Source of the DNA: Adenophora triphylla var. japonica
Lineage: Eukaryota > Streptophyta > Magnoliopsida > Asterales > Campanulaceae
Reading direction: 5' to 3'
DNA: 64,000 bases
Assembly: GCA_022495995.1 (NCBI GenBank)
Contig: JAFEMH010000164.1
Coordinates: 124,001-188,000, forward strand
The position numbers were made by a program, and so were the translations under genes. Positions 33,976-44,986 of this stretch are shown piece after piece (position 1 is the stretch's first letter; every line of letters begins with the position of its first letter). The notes beneath the pieces were generated by a model, which was given only the letters and a program-made list of their open reading frames with translations, searched no databases and was not told the DNA's origin.

Positions 33976-35305
33976 GTGCAACAACTTGCTGCTGATTGTA
34001 AGCCCTCTCAAATTTAGCCCCGGAATTGACCATTGCCCGCAGATCCGGATAGGGGAAATTGCTAAGTGAGGCCCTTAAATGCGGCTTCAAGCATGACTGG
34101 AAGATGTCTAACTGCTCCTCGCCAGAGGGAGGGATGGCCATTTCACTGAGCTTCAAGTTCCACCTTTTATAAAAATCCCCAATATTCTCATCTGGGTGCT
34201 GCATCGTCGTCTGCAGGTCAACTCTGTTTGTCTCCCATTCCAAGTTGGCTTTATACTTATCTATGAAAGTACTGGTAATCTGTTCCCAAGTAGCCCTAGT
34301 TTCAGGCTTTAATCGAAAGAACCATTTCAAAGCTCCTGACTTCAAAGAGAGACTGAAGTAGTCGGCCAACTGCTGGTTTGTGCATCCCTTAGCTTTCATT
34401 GCCAAAGTGTAGGTGTCCAAGTGAGTTTTAGGGCACGCACTTCCGTCAAACAAGTCAAGATTGGGTATCACGAACTTGTGAGGCAGGGGTACAATGGAGT
34501 CCGGATCTGTAGGCCGAAGGGCAGCTTTCTTAGCAGTCAATTCAGCAATTTGTGCTTTTATCTCCTTGTGTTGTTCCATGAACCAGGCCAGGTGAGGGTC
34601 CTGTGGTGGAGCCATAGAGTTCAAACCAGTGACTGAGATGGAGAGAGGAGTTACCACTGGCGGCACACTGGTGGAAGGGATATCATATCCCGGGGCATAG
34701 GTGAAAACCTGTCATTGGCCCAAATTACCCTGGGGAGTGTAGGTAGGAGCTTGGGCAAAGGGATAAAACCCAGAGGCTTGCTGTTGGCTTCCCATTGGCT
34801 GAGAAGGTGGAGGCAGACCTAAGGTAGCCGGATAGCTCGGGTTTCCAGAGTGAGGCTTAAATGCGGGTTGCTATCCCTGGTTGTTGAACTGCATGCCTGG
34901 CTGAGGCGAGGGTGTATAACCGGGAGGGTACTGCGGTCCTGGTGATTTCGATGAGATTGGGACAGGGGCTTGTTGGCCCATTGAACCCTGAGTGAGAAAT
35001 GGGTTTGTGGAAGCCGGTGAGGTGTTAGGGGCAGCTGGACCAACATCACTTAGAAGAGGGGCACCTGACTGTTGCCCTAGCATGAACTGTGGTGGCGGCA
35101 TTCCAAACTTTTGTCGTGGCACTCTGAACTGATGTTGTGAAGGTCCGAATTGATCGGTCCCAAACTGAGGCGGGATCCCAACTTGCTGTGGCATTCCGAG
35201 GTACCCCCAACCATGGGAAGACATTCCGTACTGATTTTGTCCCCACTGAGGAACTGCGAACTGGCTTGTCCCGTCAGGCTGCATGGGTCCAGCAGAGTCG
35301 CCAAC
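33976..35305 (-). pseudogene. Tat/Ogre-like gag fragment
   Basis: On the minus strand, the sequence following the primer binding site encodes a Q/P/G-rich N-terminus (QFAVPQWGQNQYG, with PPQFGTDQFGPSQHQF) interrupted by stops near 34871 and 34711. A Retrotrans_gag domain follows (PNLDLFDGSACPKTHLDTY, LSGALKWF-like LKSGALKWFF, then EENIGDFYKRW-type words). It ends at the junction near 33976. No protease or RT follows. Similar gag proteins occur in Tat/Ogre gypsy elements. Confidence 0.75.
35285..35304 (-). other. Primer binding site of the Tat-like element, tRNA-Arg type
   Basis: On the minus strand TGGCGACTCTGCTGGACCC lies just inside the LTR end (ATCATCACA then GT). TGGCGACTC is the start of the tRNA-Arg-type site usual in Ogre/Tat elements. 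Confidence 0.72.
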
Positions 35306-37021
35306 TGTGATGATGTACCCGATTTTCATTTTTTTTTGAAAAATCAAACGGAGTCGCCACGCCGTTTTTTATTTTAAGGGCCAAAACTTTAAAAAATGCC
35401 CGAAATTAGAGATTTGGGTTCGGAGGTCACGTTACACTCCGGGAAGAACGTTAGGGTTCACTCGGAATGTCTCGTAAAACGAGTCTTCCTAATTTAAAAC
35501 CATTTGTGTGTGTGTGTGTGTGTGTTTTGCAAAAGGAGTTTTCTGGAAATAAAAGTTTTGACTGTACTGGACTGAAATTTACCAAAATAGTGTGCTTCTG
35601 TGATTGAAAAATGACTGAAAAACAAAATGTTTGTCCCCTTACATTCTTGTCCGTGCGGACCAGAGCGAGGTTCATTCTTATCCGCGCGGATGAGACAGTA
35701 AAATTCCTTTTTTGCAGCTTTCCAGTCTGATTCTGTAAATTTCAGAATGTAAACTGGAGTTACAGAATCAGAACTGGAGTTGGCACCAGAAAATGATAAG
35801 AAAATATTTTTGAATTTGGCATCCATGCTTGTCCCCATTTTCCTTAGGCTTTGATTAGTGATCACTAAACATGATTAGTGGTGATCTACTATATCAAGCC
35901 ATCCTTAGGGTACATTAGGACTTGAAAGCATTTCATTTGCTTGGGATGGGGAGATTTAACATAAATAAAGATTAATGAATGAAAATTGATTTTAGGTTAA
36001 GAATGTATCAACTTTAGAGTGGATTTCTAAGGTGGTCATTAAGATAACCATCCTTGAGATCTTTGAACTCAATGTATCAACTTCATCCTTTTTGTAACCT
36101 ATAAACCCTAATGATCTTCATCCATGAAAATGGTTTCAAGGTGAAGATCTTAGGCTTGGAAAAAATATTTTCAAAGGAGTAAAGACAATTTAGACCTTTT
36201 AACATGGTCATCCATGGAAATTTATTCCAAGGTGACTATATTTTAGGCCAAATAAAGACTAATATCACAAGAAGAAGGTGAAAATAAGAATATGGACCAT
36301 TTAGTGTGATCATCCAAGGAGATGAACTCCAAGGTGACCACTCTTTAGGTCAAGAGACCAAGTAACACTTAGTTAATGTAAGAAGAGGAGGACAACAAAC
36401 TAATAGAATGTAGATTCTTGTAGAGAATCATCCATGTAGATGAACTCCATGGAGATCCTCTTGGATCTAGAACAAGAGATGAACAATGAGCAAGTTACAT
36501 TTTAAAGTATGAGATGTATACATGGATGAGAGAGATTTAGGTAGGGAGAAGGAGGGTTTACCAATGGTTGTACCCTATCTTTCTTGGTTTTGTGTTTGAG
36601 GCTTGAATTTGTTCAAGATTTGTGTTGGAATTTTGTGTTTTTTGTTTGGTGTAGAGGCTGTCTTTTGGTATTTTACGAATATAACAGTGAGGGTTGTAAT
36701 TCTTGTCTTGTTAAACTGAGAGAGAATGATTTAATTTATAGGCAGATTTTAGGTTACAGACATATCCGCGCGGATGAGAATGTAGGCGTGCCTGACTCTG
36801 CAGAAAGCAGCTTTGGCTGCTAGCATTTAATGCAAAGTTGGTCAATTTCTTGGAAATGACTCAACCAATCTGGTTTTTGACCTATTTTTGATATTTCTTT
36901 AAGACCCTTTTTGTTTAAATTGCCTTAGGAAATGACCAAAATGTCCTTAACTGTCCATTTGACGTGAAAGTGGTTAAATTGGGCTGAGGAAACATTGGCG
37001 GTTCAGATTGGGACACTTACA
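35306..37021 (-). repeat. Tat/Ogre-like LTR, about 1.7 kb
   Basis: In minus orientation it begins TGTAAGTGTCCCAATC and ends ACATCATCACA, with TG...CA termini. It is followed by the primer binding site and preceded by a purine tract. It contains CGGAGTCGCCACG near its end, a (TG)n run at about 35506-35525, and palindromes at 35649-35660, 35680-35691 and 36764-36775. Only one LTR of this family is in the window. Confidence 0.75.
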
Positions 37022-37550
37022 GTAGCCCCTTGACGACGGCACTTTCGGAGGAAGTGGGGTCGTCGATAAAAGTGAGGTCCCAATCTGCTGGGAGAAGAGG
37101 GTGACCTATTTTGGTCTGACCGCTCGGAAAAGGAATGACCATTTTGGCCTGATGGCTGCACCTAATGGTAGGCTACCTACGTATCCTTAAGAGGAATCAA
37201 GCCGGTCGTAGTTCGGGTCTTTCGATGTTGACCCTGGAGTGACTGTTTTAGGATGTCAACCTGGTGAGCGAGTTCTGCAGTTGGTTGTTGGGGATAGAAA
37301 ATGACCATTTTGGTCTGATGGCTAGAGTTGTATATCCGCACCGCCGGGCAAAGGAATCGCAATCTCCTCCACCTCGGGACCACCAAGCAAAGCTCGGAAT
37401 TCTTCAACAGTCGGGACCATCTCATTGTAGGAGAAGCAAAAGACATGCCTTCTAGTATCCCAAAATGAAGCGGAGGCCCTCAAAAGCTCATAATCCGGAA
37501 TCAATTCTTTGAGAGACCACAAACATTTTATCTTGTACCTTTATACAAAA
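37022..37550 (-). mobile_element. 3' internal end of a Tat-like element with polypurine tract and extra ORF
   Basis: On the minus strand a purine tract (CAAGGGGCTAC, complement of 37022-37032) abuts the LTR start, as expected at the 3' end of an element. Upstream of it a minus-strand frame (37322-37522) encodes WSLKELIPDYELL, ASASFWDTRRHVFCFSYNEM and VPTVEEFRALLGGPE. This resembles the plant-mobile-domain/DUF7745-type extra ORFs found in Tat-lineage elements. Three short units containing ATGACCATTTTGG.CTGATGG lie between 37085 and 37325. The fragment fades into T-rich sequence near 37550. Confidence 0.6.
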
Positions 37551-37926
37551 AAAAAACGACCTCCTCTGTAAACAATGTTGTTATTAGTGTTGAAAATATT
37601 ATTGACAACACTCGTGTTTTTCTCCTTTTTTTAATCCATTGACAATTTCATAGTATACTTGAAGTTAGAAGAAGTAAAGAGAGAAAGAGGAAATCCGATT
37701 ATAGCCAGTTTTCTTCAAGAGATAACTGAACTGTAACTAGGATTTTCTATTTCGACACGGGGATTAAAAAATATTAATATAATAAGAGAAAAGAGAATGA
37801 GTGGAGGAGATATTGTGAGTATGAAAAGTAAAATATGAGAGAGAATGAGTGGGAGAAATAATAAGAGAATTGTTATTGTAAGTATGACAACTTGACAAGT
37901 GAGTCTCATTGAATATAAAAATAATA
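37551..37926. other. Intergenic stretch with remnant MITE interior
   Basis: AT-rich. At about 37790-37860 two copies of AGAGAATGAGTGG-type words match the interior of the neighbouring Stowaway family, suggesting a truncated copy. No gene. Confidence 0.5.
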
Positions 37927-38190
37927 CTCCCTCCGTCCCGGTCGACTTAGGACTTTTTGCCATTTTAGGCGTCCCACCCGACTTAGGACGGCCCAAAATG
38001 GAAACTTTAAATCACTATTCTCTCCACTCATTCTCTCTCCTACATTATTTTAATACTCACAACACCATTATAATTTACTATTCCCTCCACTCATTCTCTC
38101 TCCTATTTTTAAATTACACTCACAACATTTATTTTTTCCTTAATCCCCGTGTCATTTCAAAAAATCCTAAGTCGGCCAGGACGAAGGGAG
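37927..38190. mobile_element. Stowaway MITE, 264 bp
   Basis: TA|CTCCCTCCGTCCCGGTCGAC at the left; TCGGCCAGGACGAAGGGAG|TA at the right. The interior holds two inverted-sense copies of CCACTCATTCTCTCTCCTA (about 38024 and 38088). Confidence 0.88.
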
Positions 38191-38466
38191 TATAAACTTG
38201 TCATTTTGAAACGTGTTAAAGTGTTAAGTTGAGTGATATGCCAAAATGACAAATTATCACAAGTGAGCGGCGGGACGGAAGGGGTATTTAGTTTTACCCC
38301 CAATGACTTTATTTTCGTGAAATAGCTTTCTTTGAATTCGTTGGTCTTGCAGCATCAACATATTATGTTAACTAATAGGATTGATGCAACGGACACTAGA
38401 ATAAAGTGATACCAATATTAACTTTATTCTCTTTGTTCCTTTTAAATAAATAAAAATAATTATATA

Positions 38467-38734
38467 CTCCCTCCATCCCGATAATTGCTTCACCATTTTT
38501 TTTTCAACACGCAAATTAAGGATTTCAAAAATGTTGTGAGTGTAATAGTAAAATAGGAGAGAGAATGAGTGGAGGAAATAGTAAATTTGAAAAATGTTGT
38601 GAGTGTAATAGTGAAATAGGAGAGAGAATGAGTGGGTGAAATAGTAAAGATTCTTTGTCAAAAAAGGAAAGATGAAGCTTCTAATGGGACGCCCTTTTGA
38701 GTAATTGATGAAGTTTTTATTGGGGCGGAGGGAG
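38467..38734. mobile_element. Stowaway MITE, 268 bp
   Basis: TA|CTCCCTCCATCCCGATAAT at the left; ATTGGGGCGGAGGGAG|TA at the right. The interior holds two copies of TAGGAGAGAGAATGAGTGG about 60 bases apart. Confidence 0.88.
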
Positions 38735-38928
38735 TATATATATAAAAGATGTTTTAGCTCTTGACATTGAATTAAAGCGTGTACTACAAAAAGACTTTAA
38801 GTTGAATTGAGAAAAAACAGGTCGAATGTGCTTTCAAGGTTTGGAAACCCTTTCAAATATTCTTCCGTTATAAAGCATTAAATTTACGTTGAAAGTTTCC
38901 TATCGTAATCTTCTACCAATAAAGATTT

Positions 38929-39221
38929 TGAAAGGTTGTTGTTGTTTTTCTTTGGAGTAGACTGAGTCATGTTTACTAAGTTTTTGTTTTGTTTGAATAA
39001 GTTCCTTGTTTTATTTGAATAAGTTCCTGGTTTGTATGACTAGTTAGCATCTTTAGTGATCCATTTTCTTTAATCACGTTAGCCTAGTTTTAGCTATTTC
39101 AGTTAGTGTTGCAAGTCTATTTAAAGTCATGTTTGCTCAATAAAATGATAAGTCATTCATCCAGAATATTGTTGAGTTGTGTTTATTGATTCCACAATTA
39201 TTTATTCACAGCTCCCCAACA
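38929..39221 (+). repeat. 5' LTR of copia element 3
   Basis: Longer than its partner because GTTTGAATAAGTTCCTTGTT is partly duplicated at about 38990-39030. It contains TATTTAAAG near 39118 and AATAAAATG near 39139. Confidence 0.92.
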
Positions 39222-39225
39222 TTTT

Positions 39226-39238
39226 TGGTATCAGAGCC
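39226..39238 (+). other. Primer binding site of copia element 3
   Basis: TGGTATCAGAGCC, four T bases after the LTR end; initiator tRNA-Met type. Confidence 0.9.
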
Positions 39239-39306
39239 TCTATTGAGGCCTATTAAAAGAAAGTTGCAGTCTTTCGAGTGACTCACATGCACGAGAGAAG
39301 AAAAAG

Positions 39307-40130
39307 ATGAGTGAAGAGAAAGACTTCGTACAACCAGCCATTCCTCGCTTCGATGGTTATTACGACCATTGGAGTTTGTTGATGGAGAACCTGGTGAGGT
39401 CCAAAGGCTACTGGAATGTTGTAGTGATTGGTTACGAGGAACCAAGATCAGAAGCGGCGTTGACCGATGCGCGGCGGAAAAGCTTGGAGGACATGAAGAC
39501 TAAGGATCTCAAAGCAAAAAAACTATCTGTTCCAAGCCATTAGCGGGACAATTTTGGAGCAGATATTGGAAAAACGTACCTCGAAACAGATTTGGGATTC
39601 CATGAAAAAGAAGTATGAGGGCAATGCAAGGGTGAAGCGCTCGGCTCTTCAAGCACTAAGGAGAGACTTTGAAGTTCTGGAGATGAAATTAAGTGAGACC
39701 ATTACTGATTATTTTGCTCGTGTGATGTCTGTTGTAAACAAGATGGGGAGTAATGGGGAGGAGATGAAATATGTTGCTATTGTGGAGAAGATTCTTAGAA
39801 CTTTGACTGGGAAATTCAACTATGTTGTTGTCTCAATAGAAGAATCTAAGGACATTGACACACTCACAATTGACGAACTTCAAAGTTCACTTTCTGTGCA
39901 TGAGCAAAAATTTCAGAGAAAGAATGGTGAGGAACAGGCTTTAAAGGTCACTGGGGGTGAGAATTATAAAGTGCGAGAGGTCGAGGAAGAAACAACTATA
40001 GGGGCAGAGGAAGAGGCAGAAGTCGACAAACTCATACAAAGGACACAATCGAGTGCTACAAGTGTCATCAGCTTGGACTTTTTCAATATGAATGTCCAAG
40101 TTGGAATAAGGAAGCAAACTATATGGAGTA
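39307..40130 (+). pseudogene. Copia gag, frameshifted, zinc knuckle altered
   Basis: An ATG at 39307 (MSEEKDFVQPAIPRFDGYYD) opens a gag of the DUF4219/UBN2 type. The frame shifts at about 39540 into 39554-40156 (SKQIWDSMKKKYEGNARVK, LRRDFEVLEMKLSETITDYF) and again near 39990. The knuckle near 40052-40095 reads CYKCHQLGLFQYEC in its proper frame, with leucine in place of the zinc-binding histidine. Nucleocapsid function is lost even apart from the frameshifts. Confidence 0.82.
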
Positions 40131-43100
40131 CGAAGAAAGTGACGAGATGTTGTTAATGTCATATATGGAACCACACGAGGTGAGTAATGAAAAGTATTGG
40201 TTTCTTGACTCGGGATGCTCCAATCACATGTGTGGAGATCGAGCCATGTTTTCAGAACTAGATGAAGGTTTCAAGCATTCAGTGAAGCTGGGTAACAACA
40301 CCAGAATGAACGTGACAAGAAAAGGTACTGTGAAAATTATGGTAAATGGTGTTAATCACATTGTTGCTATAGTATACTATGTTCCAGAGTTAAAAAATAA
40401 TCTCTTTGAGCATAGGGCAGTTTCAAGAAAGGGGTCTGGAAGTTTTGTTTAAAGGAGGAGTATGCAAGATTTTTCATCCTACAAAAGGTCTGATCATTGA
40501 AACCACAATGAGCCCGAATAGGATGTTTACTTTGTTGGCTCAATCCCAAGTGTTGTCTCCGCAGAAACAAGATGAGTGTCTTCTCACGAGCTCACATAAT
40601 TTGTCTCAGCTTTGGCACCGCAGGTATGGACACCTAAGTTACAAGGGGTTTGGAATTCTGCAGAACAAGAATATGGTGCACGGCCTTCCAAAGTTCGTTG
40701 CCTCATATGAAGTTTGCACTGATTGCATTGCAGGGAAGCATCATCGTGACCCTATACCTAAGAATAGTTCATGGAGAGGAAGTCAGAAGTTGGATCTCAT
40801 TCACGCAGACATTTGTGGTCCAATTACTCCCATGTCCTACAACAATAAAAGGTACATTTTGTGTTTTATTGATGACTATAGTAGAAAGACATGGATGTAT
40901 TTTTTGATGAAAAAATCTGAAGCACTAAGTCACTTCAAATGTTTTAAGAAAATGGTTGAGAATGAGACAGGTTTGCCTATCAAGTGTTTGTGAACAGATC
41001 GAGGGGGAGAGTTCACATCGTTTGATTTCTACAACTTCTGTGAGCAAAATGGAATCAAGCGGCAACTGACAGTTTCTTATACTCCTCAACAAAATGGTGT
41101 GGTTGAACGGAAGAACAGAACAGTGATGAACATGGTTCGTACAATGCTCGCAGCAAAGAAAATCCCCAAAACATTTTGGCCAGAAGCTGTAAACTGGAGC
41201 AATTATGTGTTGAATAGATGTCCAACATTGGCGGTCAAAAACATCACCTCTGAAGAAGCATGGAGTGGCACAAAACCTTCTCTTAATCATTTTCGAGTCT
41301 TGGGCTGCATAGCACATGTTCATGTGCCAGAGGTACAAAGAACTAAACTTGACAAAAGAAGTTTTACTTGTATATTCTTGGGTATTTGTAAGGAATCAAA
41401 GGGCTATAAGTTGTTTAATCCTGTTACTAAGAAGGTAGTGATGAGTAGGGATGTGATGTTTGAGGAGGAGAAACAATGGGATTGGGATAAGACTTATGAA
41501 GAACATATTTTAGTCGATCTAGAATGTGAAAATGATGATGTAGCAGAAGTAGGAGATAATAATGGCGAGGGAGATGAAAACACGGCTGAAGTTGTAAATG
41601 AGAATGAAGATATAAGTGAGACTAGCAGCGGTGAGAGAGATGTACCTTTGGGTGATAGAGAAGATGGTAAAAGAGTGAGACAACCTCCTATATGGATGAG
41701 AGATTATGTCAGTGGGGAGGGTCAGGGGTTGTCTGAAGATGAATGTAATATGGCATTAATGGTTTCAAGTGATCCAATGTATTATGAAGAGGCTGTGAAA
41801 AATATAAATTGGAGGATAGCGATGGACAACGAGATAAAGTCCATAGAGAAAAATAACACGTGGACTTTGGTTGAGTTGCCTATTGGAGCCAAGAAAATTG
41901 GGGTGAAATGGGTATACAAAACCAAATATGACGAGTACGGAGAGCTTGAGAAGTATAAAGCGCGCTTTGTGGCTAAGGGGTACACACAAAAATTGGTATA
42001 GATTACACAAAAGTTTATGCTCCAGTCGCGAGGTTGGAAATCGTAAGGCTGGTAGTGGCACTAGCAGCTCAAATGAACTGGAAAATATTTCAGTTAGACG
42101 TGAAATCAGCCTTCCTTCATGGTGAGATTAATGAAGATGTGTATGTTGAGCAACCAAGGAGCTATGAGATCAAGGGAAGTGAAGATAAGGTCTACAAGCT
42201 ACACAAGGCTCTCTACGGATTGAAACAAGCACCGCGAGCATGGTTCAGCCGTATAGAAACTTACTTTGTTAATGAAGGTTTTGAAAGATGTCCGAATGAG
42301 CAAACTCTCTTCAAAAAATGGAACAACGAAGGTAAAATACTTATTGTAAGTATTTATATAGATGATCTACTTTATACTGGTAATGATGAAGGCATGATGA
42401 GCAGTTTCAAATGTTCAATGATGAAAGTTTTTTATATGAGTGATCTTGGGAAGATGAAATTCTTTCTTGGCATTGAAGTGTCTCAAAAATCTGACGGTAT
42501 CTTCATCAGCCAAAGAAGATATGCTCAGGAAGTTTTGAAGCGATTTATGATGTTGGAAAGTAAAGCAGTTAATAGTCCGGTCGTTCCAGGTCATAAGCTG
42601 AGCAGGGATATAAATGGAGTTGCAATTGATGAATCATACTTCAAGAAATTGTAGGTAGCCTCATGTACCTCACGTCAACACGTCCAAACATGATGTACAG
42701 TGTAGGCTTAATCAGCAGGTACATGGCTAAGCCTACTGAGATGCATTTACAAGATGCCAAGCGGATATTAAGGTACTTGAAGGGCACTTTTGATTATGGA
42801 ATCATGTATAAAAGAAGGAGTTCAGATGACTTGATTGCCTACACAGATAGCGACTATGCTGGTGACATCGATGATAGAAAAAGCATCAGGTTATGTGTTC
42901 TTGTTAAGCTCTGGAGCAGTTTTTTGGCTTTCAAAGAAACAGCCAATTGTTACACTGTCAACAACTGAGACGGAGTTTGTGGCAGCTGCTGATTGTTCAA
43001 GTCAAGCAGTATGGATGAGAAGAGTTTTGAAGCAGCTGGGACTTATTCAAAAAAGGAGTACAATCATTATGTGTGATAACAGCTCTACTATCAAATTGTC

Positions 43101-43300
43101 AAAGAATCCAGTCATGCATGGGAGGAGTAAACATAATGATGTACGTTTTCATTTCTTAAGAGAGCTTGCTAAGGATGGAATTATTAAGCTACACTAGTGC
43201 GGAACAGAAGATCAAATTGCAGATGTAATGACCAAGCCATTGAAACTTGATGCTTTTCAAAAGTTCAGAAGTCAAATGGGAATCTGCAAGGCAGCCAGAC
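40123..43300 (+). pseudogene. Copia protease, integrase, RT and RNase H, broken in several places
   Basis: Protease FLDSGCSNHMCGDRAMF is followed by a frameshift near 40405. GAG-pre-integrase and integrase follow (LWHRRYGHLSYKG, HADICGPI, FIDDYSRKTW) up to a TGA at 40991-40993 where the usual arginine before GGEF would be read. Beyond it come YTPQQNGVVERKN, then RT WVYKTKYDEYGELEKY and a shift near 41995. Next are FQLDVKSAFLHGEI, LKQAPRAWF and YIDDLLYTGN, a one-base shift giving a TAG at 42652-42654, STRPNMMYSVGLIS, another shift near 42885, and RNase H TETEFVAAADCSSQAVW with a TAG near 43195. At least six lesions. Confidence 0.88.
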
Positions 43301-43339
43301 TAAACTAATTGTGTATCACAGTTAGTTTAGGGGAGGGAT

Positions 43340-43607
43340 TGAAAGGTTGTTGTTTTTCTTTGGAGTATACTGAGTCATGTTTACTAAGTCTTTGTTTTGT
43401 TTGAATAAGTTCCTGCTTTGTAGGACTAGTCAGTAGCCTTAGTGGCCCATTTTCTTTAATCACGTTAGCCTAGTTTTAGCTATTTCAATTAGTGTTGCAA
43501 GTCTATTTAAAGTCATGTTTGCTCAATAAAATAATAAGTCATTCATCCAGAATATTGTTGAGTTGTGTTTATTGATTCCACAATTATTCATTCACAACTC
43601 CCCAACA
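43340..43607 (+). repeat. 3' LTR of copia element 3
   Basis: Preceded by a purine run (TTTAGGGGAGGGA). TG...CA ends. GATTT follows at 43608-43612. Confidence 0.93.
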
Positions 43608-43612
43608 GATTT

Positions 43613-43948
43613 AAGGCTACCTTTTTATTTCTTTTATTTGTCAATTGATTTTAAACTAAAATCTCGTGCATGATGATCTAAGCAACATCGATAGAATAAA
43701 AATGTATAGCATTTTTAATTAAGATTTGACTAAATGTCAAAAGGCATGTTGAAACATTATATTCACATCCGTTGAAATAATGAAAACCGTTTACCTGAAT
43801 CGAACTATCCTTATGATTATGAAAATCTAGAAGAGAAAAATATTTATCTGAGAAAAATATAATTCCCAGAATTCTTCCCGTTGTGCTGATGATTGCTTGT
43901 CTAATTCAAGGTTTATTCTAAATCACGGATGCCTTAATTTTGTGGGCG
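43613..43948. other. Intergenic, no gene seen
   Basis: AT-rich sequence with no open frame of note and no recognised repeat. Confidence 0.6.
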
Positions 43949-44986
43949 AATTGCATTTTAGTTACCTGAGTTTGTCGAGATGTTTCAATTGGTTATCGAA
44001 TTTGCATTTGTTATAAATTGATTATTGAGTTTGTCTTTTTGTTGCAATCGGGTGTAATTTTGGATGGACCGCTCTAAATTTAATCCATTTCTTCTACATC
44101 TTAACCATAAATTCTTCTATATCTCTCCCAACTGTGTTTAATTCTCTCAATTTCTAATTTCAGTTGTGAATCTTTAGCCAGTTCATAACAATCGGCGGCT
44201 GACATACTTCAAACTCCGACTGGTATCCTCGTCTCATCTATTTAAACTCCGACCAAGTCAGAATTAGATTATTCCCTCTGTTCCCTGATTTGCTCTTAAA
44301 ATACCCGACTTACAGCCTTCTCCCGTTAACATCTAAAGTTGATTCACACAAATCTAGCGAATTCTTCCTGTCTCCGTCCAATCTGCTCCAGTCTATAATC
44401 CAAAATGGCAACTGCAACTCTGGCAGTCTTCTCTAGGCCGCGATCTGAATTATGAAGTGGCTGCAGGGTTTGAATTGAAATCAATGATGCTCGCACACAC
44501 ACGCGCACGAACGCAGATGTTGGCGACCATCGAAATAAAAAACAACAACATTTCCAATCGAATTTTGAAATCAGATATGGGAGGAGGGACTAACGACGTG
44601 AGCTTGTCACCATGAAGCCTTTGAGCTTCACAACCAGATCTCTTTGCTTTTTTTTTTTCAAATTTGGGAGGAGGGGCTGTATTTAGGGACAAAGAAGATG
44701 GGGAGGAGCATGGAGGAAGTTGGGGTGGTGGCGGCGGCGGCGGGGAGCTGAGGGTGAGAGGCGACATGGATGAAGAGGGAGAGGGAGAGGGAGAGGGAGA
44801 GGGAGAATGTGTGTACGTATATCACGTGAGCGACATATGTTATGCTATTCGTTAGATTTTTAACGGTTCATCTAAAATTACACCTGAATACAATAAAAAT
44901 ACAAACTCAATAAACAACTTGTAACAAATGCAAATTCGATAACCAATTGAAATATGTCGACAAGCTCTGATAATTAAAATGCAATT
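43949..44986. mobile_element. Element with inverted arms of about 123 bp, MULE-like or foldback
   Basis: The left arm 43949-44071 (AATTGCATTTTAGTTACCTG ... GGATGGACCG) recurs inverted at 44864-44986 (CGGTTCATCTAAAATTAC ... TAAAATGCAATT) with perhaps 15% mismatch. The 790-bp interior is less AT-rich and includes a (GAGGGA)n run at 44780-44804. Long arms suggest a Mutator-like or Pack-MULE type element, but no 9-bp duplication is evident at the ends I chose. No transposase is seen. Frames at 44450-44767(-) and 44664-44855(+) reflect low-complexity sequence. Confidence 0.7.

Larger units (their letters stand above)
38929..43607 (+). mobile_element. Ty1/copia element 3, decayed
   Basis: LTRs at 38929-39221 (293 bp) and 43340-43607 (268 bp) start TGAAAGGTTG and end CCCAACA. 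They are flanked by the duplication GATTT (38924-38928, 43608-43612). A Met-type primer binding site and gag-PR-INT-RT-RH follow. The LDSGCSNHMCG protease and the IDDYSRKTW integrase words suggest the Tork/Tnt1 group (inference). LTR differences and multiple stops and frameshifts make it older than element 1. Confidence 0.93.

Noticed and set aside
44664..44855. Glycine/glutamate-rich frame
   Set aside because: It is produced by the GAGGGA microsatellite inside the long-armed element.
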